From assembly GCA_049582065.1 (NCBI GenBank), contig JBAUTF010000108.1, positions 1 through 20,268 of the forward strand: a DNA stretch of 20,268 nt. The letters are read 5' to 3'. Shown here one piece after another: positions 7,322 through 14,559 of the stretch. Numbering within the stretch: the stretch's first letter is position 1; the number at the start of each line of letters is the position of its first letter. The stretch comes from DATKSS01 sp049582065. Lineage in GTDB: Bacteria > Chloroflexota > Dormibacteria > Dormibacterales > Dormibacteraceae. The notes under the pieces are model-generated. The model had not been told where the DNA came from. It saw only the letters and a program-made list of their open reading frames with translations, and made no database searches. The translations under genes and the position numbers were made by a program.

Positions 7322-7540
7322 GGCCGTTCCAGGTCACCCGACATGGCGAGCGCCGTCACGGCCACGATCGGGATCGAGGCGGTCAGCGGGTGCTCCAACG
7401 GCGGGTGAACGAGCGTCCTCCCCGGACAGCTGGACGTCCATCAGGATGAGGTCGGGCCGGCGCTCTCCGATCAAGCGGCTCGCGTGGGCGGTGGTCGCCG
7501 CCACCTCCACCTCGTAACCCTCGAGCTCCAGGATCACGGT
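7297..7540 (-). pseudogene. Frameshifted relic of a response-regulator receiver domain
   Basis: On the minus strand about 40 residues read as a receiver domain: ILELEGYEVEVAATTAHASR, then RRPDLILMDVQLSGED with the phospho-acceptor-type Asp. Around 7400-7415 the homology changes frame and goes on as EHPLTASIPIVAVTALAMSGD, the typical beta4/alpha4 end of the domain. The start of the domain (the acidic DD pocket) is missing, and so is everything after beta4, where the second frame stops at 7297 inside the end of cimA. It is therefore truncated at both ends and frameshifted. The family call is clear; a sequencing indel cannot explain the missing ends. No intact response regulator is seen nearby. 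Confidence 0.72.
7303..7329 (+). terminator. Hairpin spanning the cimA stop codon
   Basis: GAACGGCC (7303-7310) pairs perfectly with GGCCGTTC (7322-7329) around an 11-nt loop that contains most of the cimA stop. There is no U-tract, so any terminator activity would be weak or factor-aided. Confidence 0.4.
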
Positions 7541-7574
7541 GGCCGGCGGCGCGATTTGGCTCGGATATCTCCTA

Positions 7575-7602
7575 AGAGCCTCGACCTCAGAGCCTCGACC
7601 TC
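7575..7602. repeat. Perfect 14-bp tandem duplication
   Basis: AGAGCCTCGACCTC occurs twice head to tail (7575-7588 and 7589-7602) between the response-regulator relic and the end of the HTH-TPR gene. It looks like a slippage or repair duplication in sequence no longer under selection. The rest of the 7541-7618 stretch shows no gene. Confidence 0.85.
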
Positions 7603-7618
7603 CGATCGCCGCCGAAGG

Positions 7619-9007
7619 TCAGGCTGTGGCGGCTCGGGAATCCCTGGCGTGCGGGGCCGGACCCGCGGCCGCGAGCGCCTGCCTCAGCTGGCGGTTGGCT
7701 CCGGTTAGATCGCCCCTCGACTCGAGGACCTCCGCGTAAATCCCGCGCGCGAAGCTGAGCCGCTCCACGGCACCGGCCGCCTCGAGCACTTCGATCGCTG
7801 CGGCGAACTCGGTGTCGGCGGCGCTATCGCGCCCCTCTGCTGCGGCAATGCGGCCCAAGCACAGGTGCGCGTCCGCGATGCGACCCGCCGCCGCCTCGTT
7901 GACCGCGAGGGTCATGGCCTGTCGGGCAAGCTCCGCCGCCGGTTCGAAGTTCGACTGCGAGAATTCGAGCTCGCTCAAGCTCAAGAGGATGTCGCTCTTG
8001 CCAGTCACTCCCGTCTCCTCGAAAAGACGCAGCGACCGCTCGAGATGAGGTCGGGCCGAAGCAGGTTCGCCGACCCGAATGAGCAGCAGGCCGAGGTTGT
8101 TCTCAGTGCGCGCCAGCGAGACCCGGTCGTTCAAGGTTTCGTGGATCGCCAGCGCGCGCTGGCTGTAATGAGCCGCCTGGTTGATCTGCCCCAGCTCCTG
8201 GTAGGCAAGGCTCAGGCCGCTGTAGGTGAGCGAAAGGCGTCGCAGGTCCTGGATGCTGTCGCCGGCCGCGATCGCCGCCTCGTACGCCTCGATCGCGGCC
8301 TGCCAGTTGCGATTGGTGGCGTGGACGCCGGCGAGCGTGCCGAGCAGCCGGACTTCGGTCGACGGCGGTATGAGCTTGAGGGAGCGAGCCGTCGTGAGCG
8401 CGCCTTCTGCCAGCGATAGCGCCGCGGGATCCTCCATCATGTACGCCCCCTGGGCCTCGGAGCAAAGGCACTCGGCCGTCATCAGCAGGTCGCCGATGCG
8501 CTCGAAGTGTGCCCGCGCCGCGGCCGCGAGGCGGCGGCCGACCACGGGCTGGCCGAGCCGCAGGTGAGCCATGGCGACCAGGTGCCTGACCCTGGCCTCC
8601 GTGTCCGGGTCTAACCTCTGTACGAGCAGCGCCTCACCCGTCGCCACAGCCTCGGCAAGCGCGCCAGTGGCGATGAGGCGCTCGAGCTCGGCGGTCCCGG
8701 CGTAGACCGCCGGATCGCCGGCCGCAGGGCTGGCAAGGAAGAACTCGAGCGGGCGGCCCGTGCGCTCCGCGATCAACCGGAGCGTCTCCATCGACGGCCT
8801 CGCCTTCCCTGTCTCGACGAAAAAGATCGCCGTGCGGCTGATCTGGTCCCCGGCCACCTGGGCCAGGCTCAGACCCGCTTCCAGGCGTGCTTGCCTGGCA
8901 GTTCCTGGCTTGATCTCGAGTCCGCGACGGCGTCCTCGACGGCCTGACGCCTTCGCCGACCCTATCGGAGCGAGCGGCTCACCAGGGTGCGAAGACACGG
9001 CTGACAC
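7619..9007 (-). CDS. HTH-XRE transcriptional regulator with TPR repeats
   Basis: This 462-residue cytoplasmic protein has a basic N-terminal arm (GRRGRRRG at 22-29) and a XRE-type helix-turn-helix at about residues 35-92 (ARLEAGLSLAQVAGDQISRT, then FFVETGKARPSMETL). From about 105 to 455 it is all helical TPR-like repeats, including AYQELGQINQAAHYSQRALA and ARTENNLGLLLIRVGEPASA. The architecture resembles peptide-sensing RRNPP regulators, but HTH-TPR proteins without peptide partners are also common in GC-rich bacteria. The start is GTG 9007; there is no SD, and TAAGCT lies 6 nt upstream, so it is probably leaderless. A 31-codon secreted-type microprotein gene ends 69 bp upstream on the same strand, a possible signal partner (inference). 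Confidence 0.9.
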   Translation of the reverse strand: MSAVSSHPGEPLAPIGSAKASGRRGRRRGLEIKPGTARQARLEAGLSLAQVAGDQISRTAIFFVETGKARPSMETLRLIAERTGRPLEFFLASPAAGDPAVYAGTAELERLIATGALAEAVATGEALLVQRLDPDTEARVRHLVAMAHLRLGQPVVGRRLAAAARAHFERIGDLLMTAECLCSEAQGAYMMEDPAALSLAEGALTTARSLKLIPPSTEVRLLGTLAGVHATNRNWQAAIEAYEAAIAAGDSIQDLRRLSLTYSGLSLAYQELGQINQAAHYSQRALAIHETLNDRVSLARTENNLGLLLIRVGEPASARPHLERSLRLFEETGVTGKSDILLSLSELEFSQSNFEPAAELARQAMTLAVNEAAAGRIADAHLCLGRIAAAEGRDSAADTEFAAAIEVLEAAGAVERLSFARGIYAEVLESRGDLTGANRQLRQALAAAGPAPHARDSRAATA

Positions 9008-9013
9008 CCAGCC

Positions 9014-9056
9014 AGCTTAATGCAGCCGAACCTCACTTGACAGAAATGATTTGACG
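9014..9056 (-). promoter_or_regulatory. Promoter and possible operator of the HTH-TPR gene
   Basis: On the minus strand TAAGCT (9019-9014) sits 6 nt before GTG 9007. TGTCAA (9042-9037) lies 17 nt upstream of it, and a second copy of the motif, CGTCAA (9056-9051), begins 14 bp further up. The direct repeat overlaps the -35 region, where the HTH protein could bind its own promoter. Match to the -35 consensus is poor. Confidence 0.35.
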
Positions 9057-9076
9057 TCGGTTGGTCGTCTAGGGTC

Positions 9077-9172
9077 TTAGTGGCAGCAGGGAACGGACTC
9101 AGCGCCGACTCCGATCGAGAGGACCAGCACCAGCAGCGTCGCCAAAATCGCGGCGAACAGCAGCTTTCGCAT
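9077..9172 (-). CDS. 31-residue signal-peptide-like microprotein, candidate signal peptide
   Basis: The frame starts at ATG 9172 and stops at TAA 9077. Just upstream is AGGGGGTGAT, an extended near-perfect match to the 16S anti-SD, which is strong evidence for translation. The peptide has a short basic start (MRKLL), a hydrophobic core (FAAILATLLVLVLSIGV) and GAESVPCCH at the end. It looks like a signal peptide or single membrane helix with a small tail; cleavage after GAE or GA would release a heptapeptide-sized product such as ESVPCCH. It precedes the HTH-TPR regulator by 69 bp on the same strand, as expected for a peptide-receptor pair. It could instead be a plain membrane microprotein. 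No named family recognised. Confidence 0.65.
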   Translation of the reverse strand: MRKLLFAAILATLLVLVLSIGVGAESVPCCH

Positions 9173-9240
9173 TCAAATCACCCCCTCTGCCGCGCAGACC
9201 AACGCGGCGACGGAACCCCGAAAATCAGCCGAACGAAGGA

Positions 9241-9549
9241 TCAACCGGCTTGCGCGGTGGCTAATCTGGCCGTGTGCTCGGACCACAAGCGGCCCGCGAC
9301 CCCAGAAGCCGCCACCAGCAGCTTCACCCCACCCACCGACGCAGCCAGGCCGGTCAGCCCGGTGGCCAGCTGCTCCAGCTCCAGCCGAGCCACCCCGAGC
9401 GCGATCGCGGCCGGCATGACGCTCAGGAGCCCGCCGACGACGACGACCAGGATCACGGCCATCGCCCTAGCCGGCCGGAGCTCGGCCGTGCCGTCAAATC
9501 CACCGGCCACCTCGCCGGCGCCGTCGACGTCGCTTCGCTTCGATTCCAC
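9241..9549 (-). CDS. Small membrane protein of unknown function
   Basis: This 102-residue protein starts at GTG 9549, preceded by GGAGG with 6 nt spacing, which supports it over the overlapping frame on the other strand. The first 27 residues are polar and charged. Two hydrophobic segments follow, about 30-55 (AMAVILVVVVGGLLSVMPAA) and about 65-88 (GLTGLAASVGGVKLLVAASG), with a short tail. It is predicted to be an inner-membrane two-helix protein. I do not recognise a family. It lies 68 bp upstream of the microprotein gene and in line with the HTH-TPR gene, so it may share their transcript and could help export or process the peptide; that is speculation. Confidence 0.6.
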   Translation of the reverse strand: MESKRSDVDGAGEVAGGFDGTAELRPARAMAVILVVVVGGLLSVMPAAIALGVARLELEQLATGLTGLAASVGGVKLLVAASGVAGRLWSEHTARLATAQAG

Positions 9550-9610
9550 GGAGCGCCTCCAGCCTGGCCGTGCTCACACCCTCGCGGCTGTGAACCAGTA
9601 CTGCCCGTGA

Positions 9611-9641
9611 ATGTTAACTGATATCTCTACTGAATTAACAT
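9611..9641. promoter_or_regulatory. AT-rich inverted repeat upstream of the histidine kinase
   Basis: ATGTTAA (9611-9617) and TTAACAT (9635-9641) form a perfect 7-bp inverted repeat with a 17-bp AT-rich spacer, conspicuous in this GC-rich DNA. TAACAT (9636-9641) could be a -10 (TANNNT) for the kinase. The dyad may be an operator. It lies in the divergent region between the small membrane protein and the kinase. Confidence 0.45.
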
Positions 9642-9725
9642 AAGAAGACAGAAGTGTCCACACCTCCTTCCCCGACCTACCTGTCCGCGCTCCGCGCCTC
9701 TCAGCCGGCGGGAGCGGGAGAGTAC

Positions 9726-11867
9726 ATGCCGTCCGCGCGCACGACGATGGCCGGGCTCGGCTTGCGAGGGTGGCGTTTTTTCACGATCGCTGCAGTGGTC
9801 GCCGCGACGCTCGCGGTGGCGTTCGTCGCCTGGACCGCCCTTCGGGTCGGCGGAGACCAGGCGACGATCGCCGTCGACGACATCGGCGAGGCGGTGGCCG
9901 CATTCATTGCGGCCGCGAGCTGCGGCCTGGCCGCGGCGAGGAACGAGCACCGCAGCCGGGTTGCGTGGGCTCTGTTCGCCGCATCGGCGGCCAGCTGGGC
10001 GATCGGCGAGGTCATCTGGTCGGTGTACGAGGTCGGTCTCGGGGTCAGCGTCCCGTTCCCGTCCGCCGCCGACGCGGGCTACCTTCTGGCCGTCCCGCTG
10101 GCGGTGGGCGGCGTCTTCGCGTTCACCTCCGCCCCGTCCCGTCTGACCACCCGCGGGGAAGCCCTCCTGGCCGGAGCCATCGTGGCCCTGTCGCTCCTCT
10201 TCATCGCGTGGGCGATTGGCCTGGGCCAGGTTTATTCGACCTCACCGGCTTCGCCCGCGGCACAGCTGATCGGGCTCGCGTACCCCGTAGGCGACATCGT
10301 CACGATCACCGTCCTTGTCCTCGCCATACGCAGGGCACGAAGGACCGAGCTCGGGCGCATGTTCCTTCTGCTGGGAGGCCTGGCCTCGGCTGCGCTGGCG
10401 GACAGCGCTTTCGCCTACCTCACGGCGAACGGGACGTTCGGGGCCATCGGCAGCGTCCTGGACGCCGGCTGGGTGGTCGGCTACCTGATGATCGCGCTCG
10501 CTCCGCTCTGGCCCACGAATGACATGGAGGCGATAAGGGAAGAGGGCCCGATCGAGCTCTGGCAGCTTGCGCTGCCCTGGGGCGCGGTTCTGGCCGCGGC
10601 GGTGGTCGCGATCCACCTGGCCACCACCGACCACGCGCTCGATCGCTTCAGCACTGTCCTGGTGGGCGGGATCGGGATTCTGCTGGTGGGCAGCCAGGTG
10701 CTTTCACACCGCGACTCGCTCTCACTCCTGGTCAGAAGCCAGCGCACGGAAAACCAGCTCGCGCGCCGCAACAGGCTGCTCGACGAGCTCGTCACCCACG
10801 CCCCGCTGGGCATAGCCCGCGTCGGCCCTGACATGAAGATCATCGACGTCAACCCACGCCTGGCCGCGCTGTTGCGCGCCGACGCGAGGCAGATCGTCGG
10901 CACGACGGTCGCCGCGTACCTTCACCCAGACGAGTTCGCGCGTGTCTTCGAGACGTTTCAGCCGCTCTGGAAGGGCACCGTCGAATCGATCGAATCCGAC
11001 AGCCGAGCCGTGCGCTCAGACCAGACCGAGGTGTGGCTGCACTGGAGCGCCACGGTCGTGAGGAACGTCTCGGGGCGAATCGACTATTTCCTCGCGATGT
11101 ACGAGGACACCGACGCCGACCATGCGGCCAACGAGGCGGCGGCCGCCCACCTCGCGGGCCTTGAACGGCTGAACCAGCTGAAGAGCGAGTTCGTCGCGCT
11201 GGTCAGCCACGAGTTCCGGACCGCGCTGGTCGGGATCCAAGGTTTCAGCGAGATGATCCGGGACGAGGACATCTCGATCGGCGAGGCCAAGGGGTTCGCG
11301 GCCGACATCAACAAGGACGCTGAACGTCTCAACAGGATGATCAACGACATGCTCGACCTCGACCGCATCGAGGCCGGTCGCCTGACCTTGAATGTCGAGC
11401 CCGCGAACATCAACGCGCTGCTGAACGAAGCCGTGGCGAGAGCGCGCGCATCGAGCGCCAAGCACGTCATCGTCTGCGACTTCGATTCGCGCGAGCCGGT
11501 CGCGCAATGCGACCCGGACCGCATCGCCCAGATCATCACCAACCTGCTGAGCAACGCGATCAAGTACTCACCCGACGGAGGCGAGGTAGTGGTGACCAGC
11601 CGTGCGCGCGACAGTCATGTCGACGTCGGCATCAGAGACACCGGAGTCGGGATCGCGCCCGAGTTCGCGAAAAGGCTCTTCAGCCGCTACGAGAGGTATG
11701 AGAAGACGAGCGGCAAGATCATTGGGACCGGGCTGGGCCTCGCCATCGCCCGCCAGATCGTGGAGCTGCACGGCGGGAAGATCTGGGTCGACAGCAAGCA
11801 AGGCAATGGGGCAGACTTCCACTTCACGCTGCCTCTCGCCGCGGCGCAGCCCGCCGCGGCGGGCTAG
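9726..11867 (+). CDS. Membrane-bound PAS sensor histidine kinase, orphan
   Basis: A 713-residue inner-membrane kinase. About ten hydrophobic helices fill residues 15-330, a PAS domain follows at about 345-465 (THAPLGIARVGPDMKIIDVN), then a HisKA dimer domain with the phospho-His at 495 in ALVSHEFRTAL. The ATPase domain shows the N box (QIITNLLSNAIKYSPDGG), G1 (DTGVGIAPEF), an F-type segment (FSRYERYE) and G2 (GTGLGLAIARQIVELHGG). All kinase motifs look intact. ATG 9726 has a good SD (GGGAG); a GTG at 9654 in the same frame would add 24 residues but lacks one. No receiver domain and no response-regulator gene is adjacent; only the relic near 7400 is close. The stop overlaps that of the convergent Rieske gene. 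Confidence 0.9.
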   Translation: MPSARTTMAGLGLRGWRFFTIAAVVAATLAVAFVAWTALRVGGDQATIAVDDIGEAVAAFIAAASCGLAAARNEHRSRVAWALFAASAASWAIGEVIWSVYEVGLGVSVPFPSAADAGYLLAVPLAVGGVFAFTSAPSRLTTRGEALLAGAIVALSLLFIAWAIGLGQVYSTSPASPAAQLIGLAYPVGDIVTITVLVLAIRRARRTELGRMFLLLGGLASAALADSAFAYLTANGTFGAIGSVLDAGWVVGYLMIALAPLWPTNDMEAIREEGPIELWQLALPWGAVLAAAVVAIHLATTDHALDRFSTVLVGGIGILLVGSQVLSHRDSLSLLVRSQRTENQLARRNRLLDELVTHAPLGIARVGPDMKIIDVNPRLAALLRADARQIVGTTVAAYLHPDEFARVFETFQPLWKGTVESIESDSRAVRSDQTEVWLHWSATVVRNVSGRIDYFLAMYEDTDADHAANEAAAAHLAGLERLNQLKSEFVALVSHEFRTALVGIQGFSEMIRDEDISIGEAKGFAADINKDAERLNRMINDMLDLDRIEAGRLTLNVEPANINALLNEAVARARASSAKHVIVCDFDSREPVAQCDPDRIAQIITNLLSNAIKYSPDGGEVVVTSRARDSHVDVGIRDTGVGIAPEFAKRLFSRYERYEKTSGKIIGTGLGLAIARQIVELHGGKIWVDSKQGNGADFHFTLPLAAAQPAAAG
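11849..11867. terminator. GC-rich palindrome at overlapping convergent stop codons
   Basis: GCCCGCCGCGGCGGGC (11849-11864) is a perfect palindrome able to form a 6-bp stem with a CGCG loop. It ends in CTAG (11864-11867), which supplies TAG to both the kinase (+) and the Rieske gene (-). It may act as a bidirectional terminator, though there is no U-tract. Confidence 0.4.
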
Positions 11868-12976
11868 TCGCGCTTCAGGAACTCGCCCACCAACGACTGG
11901 AAGTGGAACACGCCGTTCTCGCGTAGCGCCGAGAACCGGCCGCGGTCGTAGGAACGCGAGCGCAGGCCTCTCTGGACCTGCTCACAGACGGCGATGTCCT
12001 CCTGCTGGATCTCATCCGAGAACGCGATCGTCTGCTGCATGGACTCCCAGCCCTCCCCCGTTCCGGGTTCGGCGAAGAACCACTCGAAGACGGTAAGGGT
12101 GCGATCCACTCCGAGCGGGAGGATGACGTTGGTGCTGATGTTGTCCTGGTAGATGTTCAGCATGGTGTTCGGGAAGATCCAGTAGTACAGGGCGTCGTCC
12201 TCGGCCCCGGGCATCCGGATGTAGCGCCGGTCTCGCCCCGGCACCTCGCCTGGTTTCAGCTCGCGGATGGGTGCGTGCTGCTTGGAGTAATAGCGGAAGG
12301 TCTCGACGCGGTACTGGTCGTACTCGAGCTCTTTGAACAGGCCGGGATGCGCGATCGGAAGGTGATATCCCTCGAGGTAGTTGTCCACGTACACCTTCCA
12401 GTTGCAGGCGATCTCGTAGTCGCGCCGCTCGACGCGGCGCATCCTCGACAGGTCGTATCCGGCGGCCGCGATCTCCGACGGCATCGCGCCGATCCATTCC
12501 GAGAGAGGCGCGGCATCGGGGTCGAGGTTGGCGAAGACAAATGGACCCAGCGTGTCGACGCGAATGGGGACCAGTCCGAACTTCGCCTTGTCGAAATCCT
12601 CCGTGCCCTCCATCTCGCGCGCGACCTGGAGGCGGCCGTCGAGGCCGTAGACCCAGCCGTGGTACCCACACTGCAGCGACTTGCGGTTGCCGCGCGTCGT
12701 GACCACCTGTGCCGCGCGGTGCCGGCAGACGTTGTAGAAGCCGCGGAGCTTGCCATCCTGCGCATGAGTCAGGAGGATCGGCTCGTCGAGGATGGTCGCG
12801 GGCTTGAAATCGCCTACACGGGCCAGCTCGCCGGCATGCGCGACCAGCTGCCAGGTGCGAGAGAAGATGCGGTCCTTCTCGCGCTCGAGGACGAGCGGGT
12901 CGAGGTAATCGGTGGAGGGCAGCGTGGACGCGCGAGCGACGTCGGAGTTGGTTTCGAGCCTCGCCATGTCCGACAT
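11864..12976 (-). CDS. Rieske non-haem iron oxygenase, alpha subunit type
   Basis: This 370-residue cytoplasmic enzyme has a Rieske [2Fe-2S] site at Cys84-x-His86 (CRHRAAQV) and Cys103-x-x-His106 (CGYHGW), and a catalytic domain with the mononuclear iron motif NWKVYVDNYLEGYHLPIAH (Asn192, Asp198, His205, His210). The family uses O2 and electrons from a reductase to hydroxylate or demethylate substrates. Overall length and the EGYH motif resemble choline, carnitine or betaine-type monooxygenases as well as small aromatic hydroxylases, so the substrate is open. The start is ATG 12976 with a GAGGTGG SD. No reductase or ferredoxin gene is next to it. It is divergent from the amidohydrolase, with 41 bp between. 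Confidence 0.92.
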   Translation of the reverse strand: MSDMARLETNSDVARASTLPSTDYLDPLVLEREKDRIFSRTWQLVAHAGELARVGDFKPATILDEPILLTHAQDGKLRGFYNVCRHRAAQVVTTRGNRKSLQCGYHGWVYGLDGRLQVAREMEGTEDFDKAKFGLVPIRVDTLGPFVFANLDPDAAPLSEWIGAMPSEIAAAGYDLSRMRRVERRDYEIACNWKVYVDNYLEGYHLPIAHPGLFKELEYDQYRVETFRYYSKQHAPIRELKPGEVPGRDRRYIRMPGAEDDALYYWIFPNTMLNIYQDNISTNVILPLGVDRTLTVFEWFFAEPGTGEGWESMQQTIAFSDEIQQEDIAVCEQVQRGLRSRSYDRGRFSALRENGVFHFQSLVGEFLKRD

Positions 12977-13005
12977 TCAACCACCTCGAGACACCGTGAG
13001 GACGT

Positions 13006-13011
13006 TAGGGT
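13006..13011 (+). promoter_or_regulatory. Leaderless -10 box of the amidohydrolase gene
   Basis: TAGGGT lies exactly 6 nt before the GTG at 13018, with no SD, again the TANNNT-6-start pattern. No clear -35 is seen in the 41-bp divergent gap, which must also hold the Rieske SD and promoter. Confidence 0.45.
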
Positions 13012-13017
13012 GGGCCC

Positions 13018-14517
13018 GTGCAGGGTGCGACGCTAGCGATCGTCAACGGCAGGGTTTGGGGCGCAGGACCTGGCGTCACGGCCGTGGCCGTCGTCGGCGA
13101 CCGGATCGCCGCCACGGGCGCCGACTCCCAAGTCCGCCGTATGGCGGCGCCCCGGGTGCGGCTGGTCGACGCCGCCGGCGCGACCATCCTGCCCGCTTTC
13201 AACGACGCGCATGTGCACTTCCTGATGGCCTCGCGCTCGCTGGGCGAGCTGGATCTGCACGGCGCGCAAACACAGGCGGAGGTGGAACGGCGGGTCGAGG
13301 AATACTCGCGGCGGCACCCCGGCCCGTGGATCGTCGGCCGCGGTTGGTTCTATTCGGCGTTCCCGGGTGGCATGCCGGCGATCGAGGTCCTCGACCGGCT
13401 GGTGCCCGACCGGCCCGCCTACATGGAGTCGTTCGACGCGCATACCGCCTGGGCCAACTCGCGAGCCGTGCAGATCGCGGGCGCGCCGCCCGGCGAGGTG
13501 CTCAAGGAAGCCGCGATGCTGCAGGTGACGAACCACATCCCGCAGCGCTCTCGGGCCGAGGACATCGCAGCCATACACGACGGCATGCGGTTGGCGGCGT
13601 CGCGGGGCGTCGGGTCGGTCCAGGAGGCGGGCGACGGCCTGGATCAGCTGGCCCTGTGGGAAGACTTGCTCGAAGCCGACGCGCTGACGCTGCGGGTCCG
13701 GCTCGCGTTCGACATGAAGCCCGGGCACGGGCTCGACGAGTGGGGACGCCGCCTGGAGCTCTATCGCGAGGCTTCACTCCGGGCTCGCGACCCGTGGATC
13801 GCGACAGGGATCCTGAAAGCGTTCGCCGACGGAGTGGTCGAATCGCGGACCGCCGCGATGCTCGAGCCGTACGCCGGCGGCGACGACCGCGGCGCACCGC
13901 TGTGGGAACGCGACGAGCTGGCGGCTGCGGTGCGGCTCGCCGATGCGCGCGGCTGGCAGGTGCAGGTCCACGCCATCGGCGATGCCGCGATCCGGCAGGC
14001 TCTCGACGCCTTCGAGGGCACGACACCCGGACGGCGTCATCGGGTCGAGCACATCGAGACGCCCGCAGACTCAGACGTGCCTCGGTTTGGGAGGCTGGGC
14101 GTCGTCGCCAGCATGCAGCCGCAGCACGCCGATCCCAGGCTGACCGAAGCCTGGCGGGACAACCTCGGCACAAGCCGTTCGGAGCGAGGCTGGCCGTGGA
14201 GCTCGCTGTCGGAGTCGGGCGCGAGGCTGGCGTTCGGGACCGACTGGCCCGTGGTGCCGCTCGATCCGTTCGCCGGCATCTCGATCGCGAGTGCACGGCA
14301 TGGCCAGAAGCTCGACCTGGTCCAGGCGGTCGAAGCCTGGACCGCGGGCAGCGCCTACGCCGAGCATGCCGAGGGCTTCAAGGGAGACCTGCGCGCCGGG
14401 ATGCTCGCGGACATCGCGGTGCTCGACCGAGACCTCGAGTCCACGGCGGCGCAAGGCATCGGCTCGATAAAGGTCGCAGCGACCATCGTCGGAGGAAAGG
14501 TCGTTTACGAGACATGA
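13018..14517 (+). CDS. YtcJ-like amidohydrolase (amidohydrolase family 3)
   Basis: This 499-residue cytoplasmic metal-dependent hydrolase opens with the small beta domain (LAIVNGRVWGAGPGVTAVAV). The first metal motif is DAHVHFLM (His65, His67). Later motifs are LKAFADGVVESRT (likely metal-bridging Lys), VQVHAIGDAAI, HRVEHIETP and the late Asp in LAFGTDWPV, in the usual order for YtcJ/N-substituted formamide deformylase relatives. The reaction is hydrolysis of an amide, formamide or related C-N bond; the exact substrate cannot be read from sequence. The start is GTG 13018, probably leaderless. It is divergent from the Rieske gene, so the two may share a pathway. A strong hairpin follows its stop. 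Confidence 0.9.
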   Translation: MQGATLAIVNGRVWGAGPGVTAVAVVGDRIAATGADSQVRRMAAPRVRLVDAAGATILPAFNDAHVHFLMASRSLGELDLHGAQTQAEVERRVEEYSRRHPGPWIVGRGWFYSAFPGGMPAIEVLDRLVPDRPAYMESFDAHTAWANSRAVQIAGAPPGEVLKEAAMLQVTNHIPQRSRAEDIAAIHDGMRLAASRGVGSVQEAGDGLDQLALWEDLLEADALTLRVRLAFDMKPGHGLDEWGRRLELYREASLRARDPWIATGILKAFADGVVESRTAAMLEPYAGGDDRGAPLWERDELAAAVRLADARGWQVQVHAIGDAAIRQALDAFEGTTPGRRHRVEHIETPADSDVPRFGRLGVVASMQPQHADPRLTEAWRDNLGTSRSERGWPWSSLSESGARLAFGTDWPVVPLDPFAGISIASARHGQKLDLVQAVEAWTAGSAYAEHAEGFKGDLRAGMLADIAVLDRDLESTAAQGIGSIKVAATIVGGKVVYET

Positions 14518-14545
14518 CGGGCCGGGACTACGCGTCCCGGCCCGT
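14517..14545. terminator. Strong 12-bp hairpin between convergent genes
   Basis: ACGGGCCGGGAC (14517-14528) pairs perfectly with GTCCCGGCCCGT (14534-14545) around a 5-nt loop. It starts in the last base of the amidohydrolase stop and is followed by GGTTTGTGCTT. It probably terminates both the amidohydrolase and the convergent permease. Confidence 0.75.
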
Positions 14546-14559
14546 GGTTTGTGCTTGCT

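Noticed and set aside
9080..9610. 176-codon plus-strand frame beginning GTG at 9080, with TAGGGT just upstream
   Set aside because: The opposite strand has two frames with good ribosome sites and sensible hydrophobic profiles; this frame is polar, S/T/P-rich and matches nothing I recognise.
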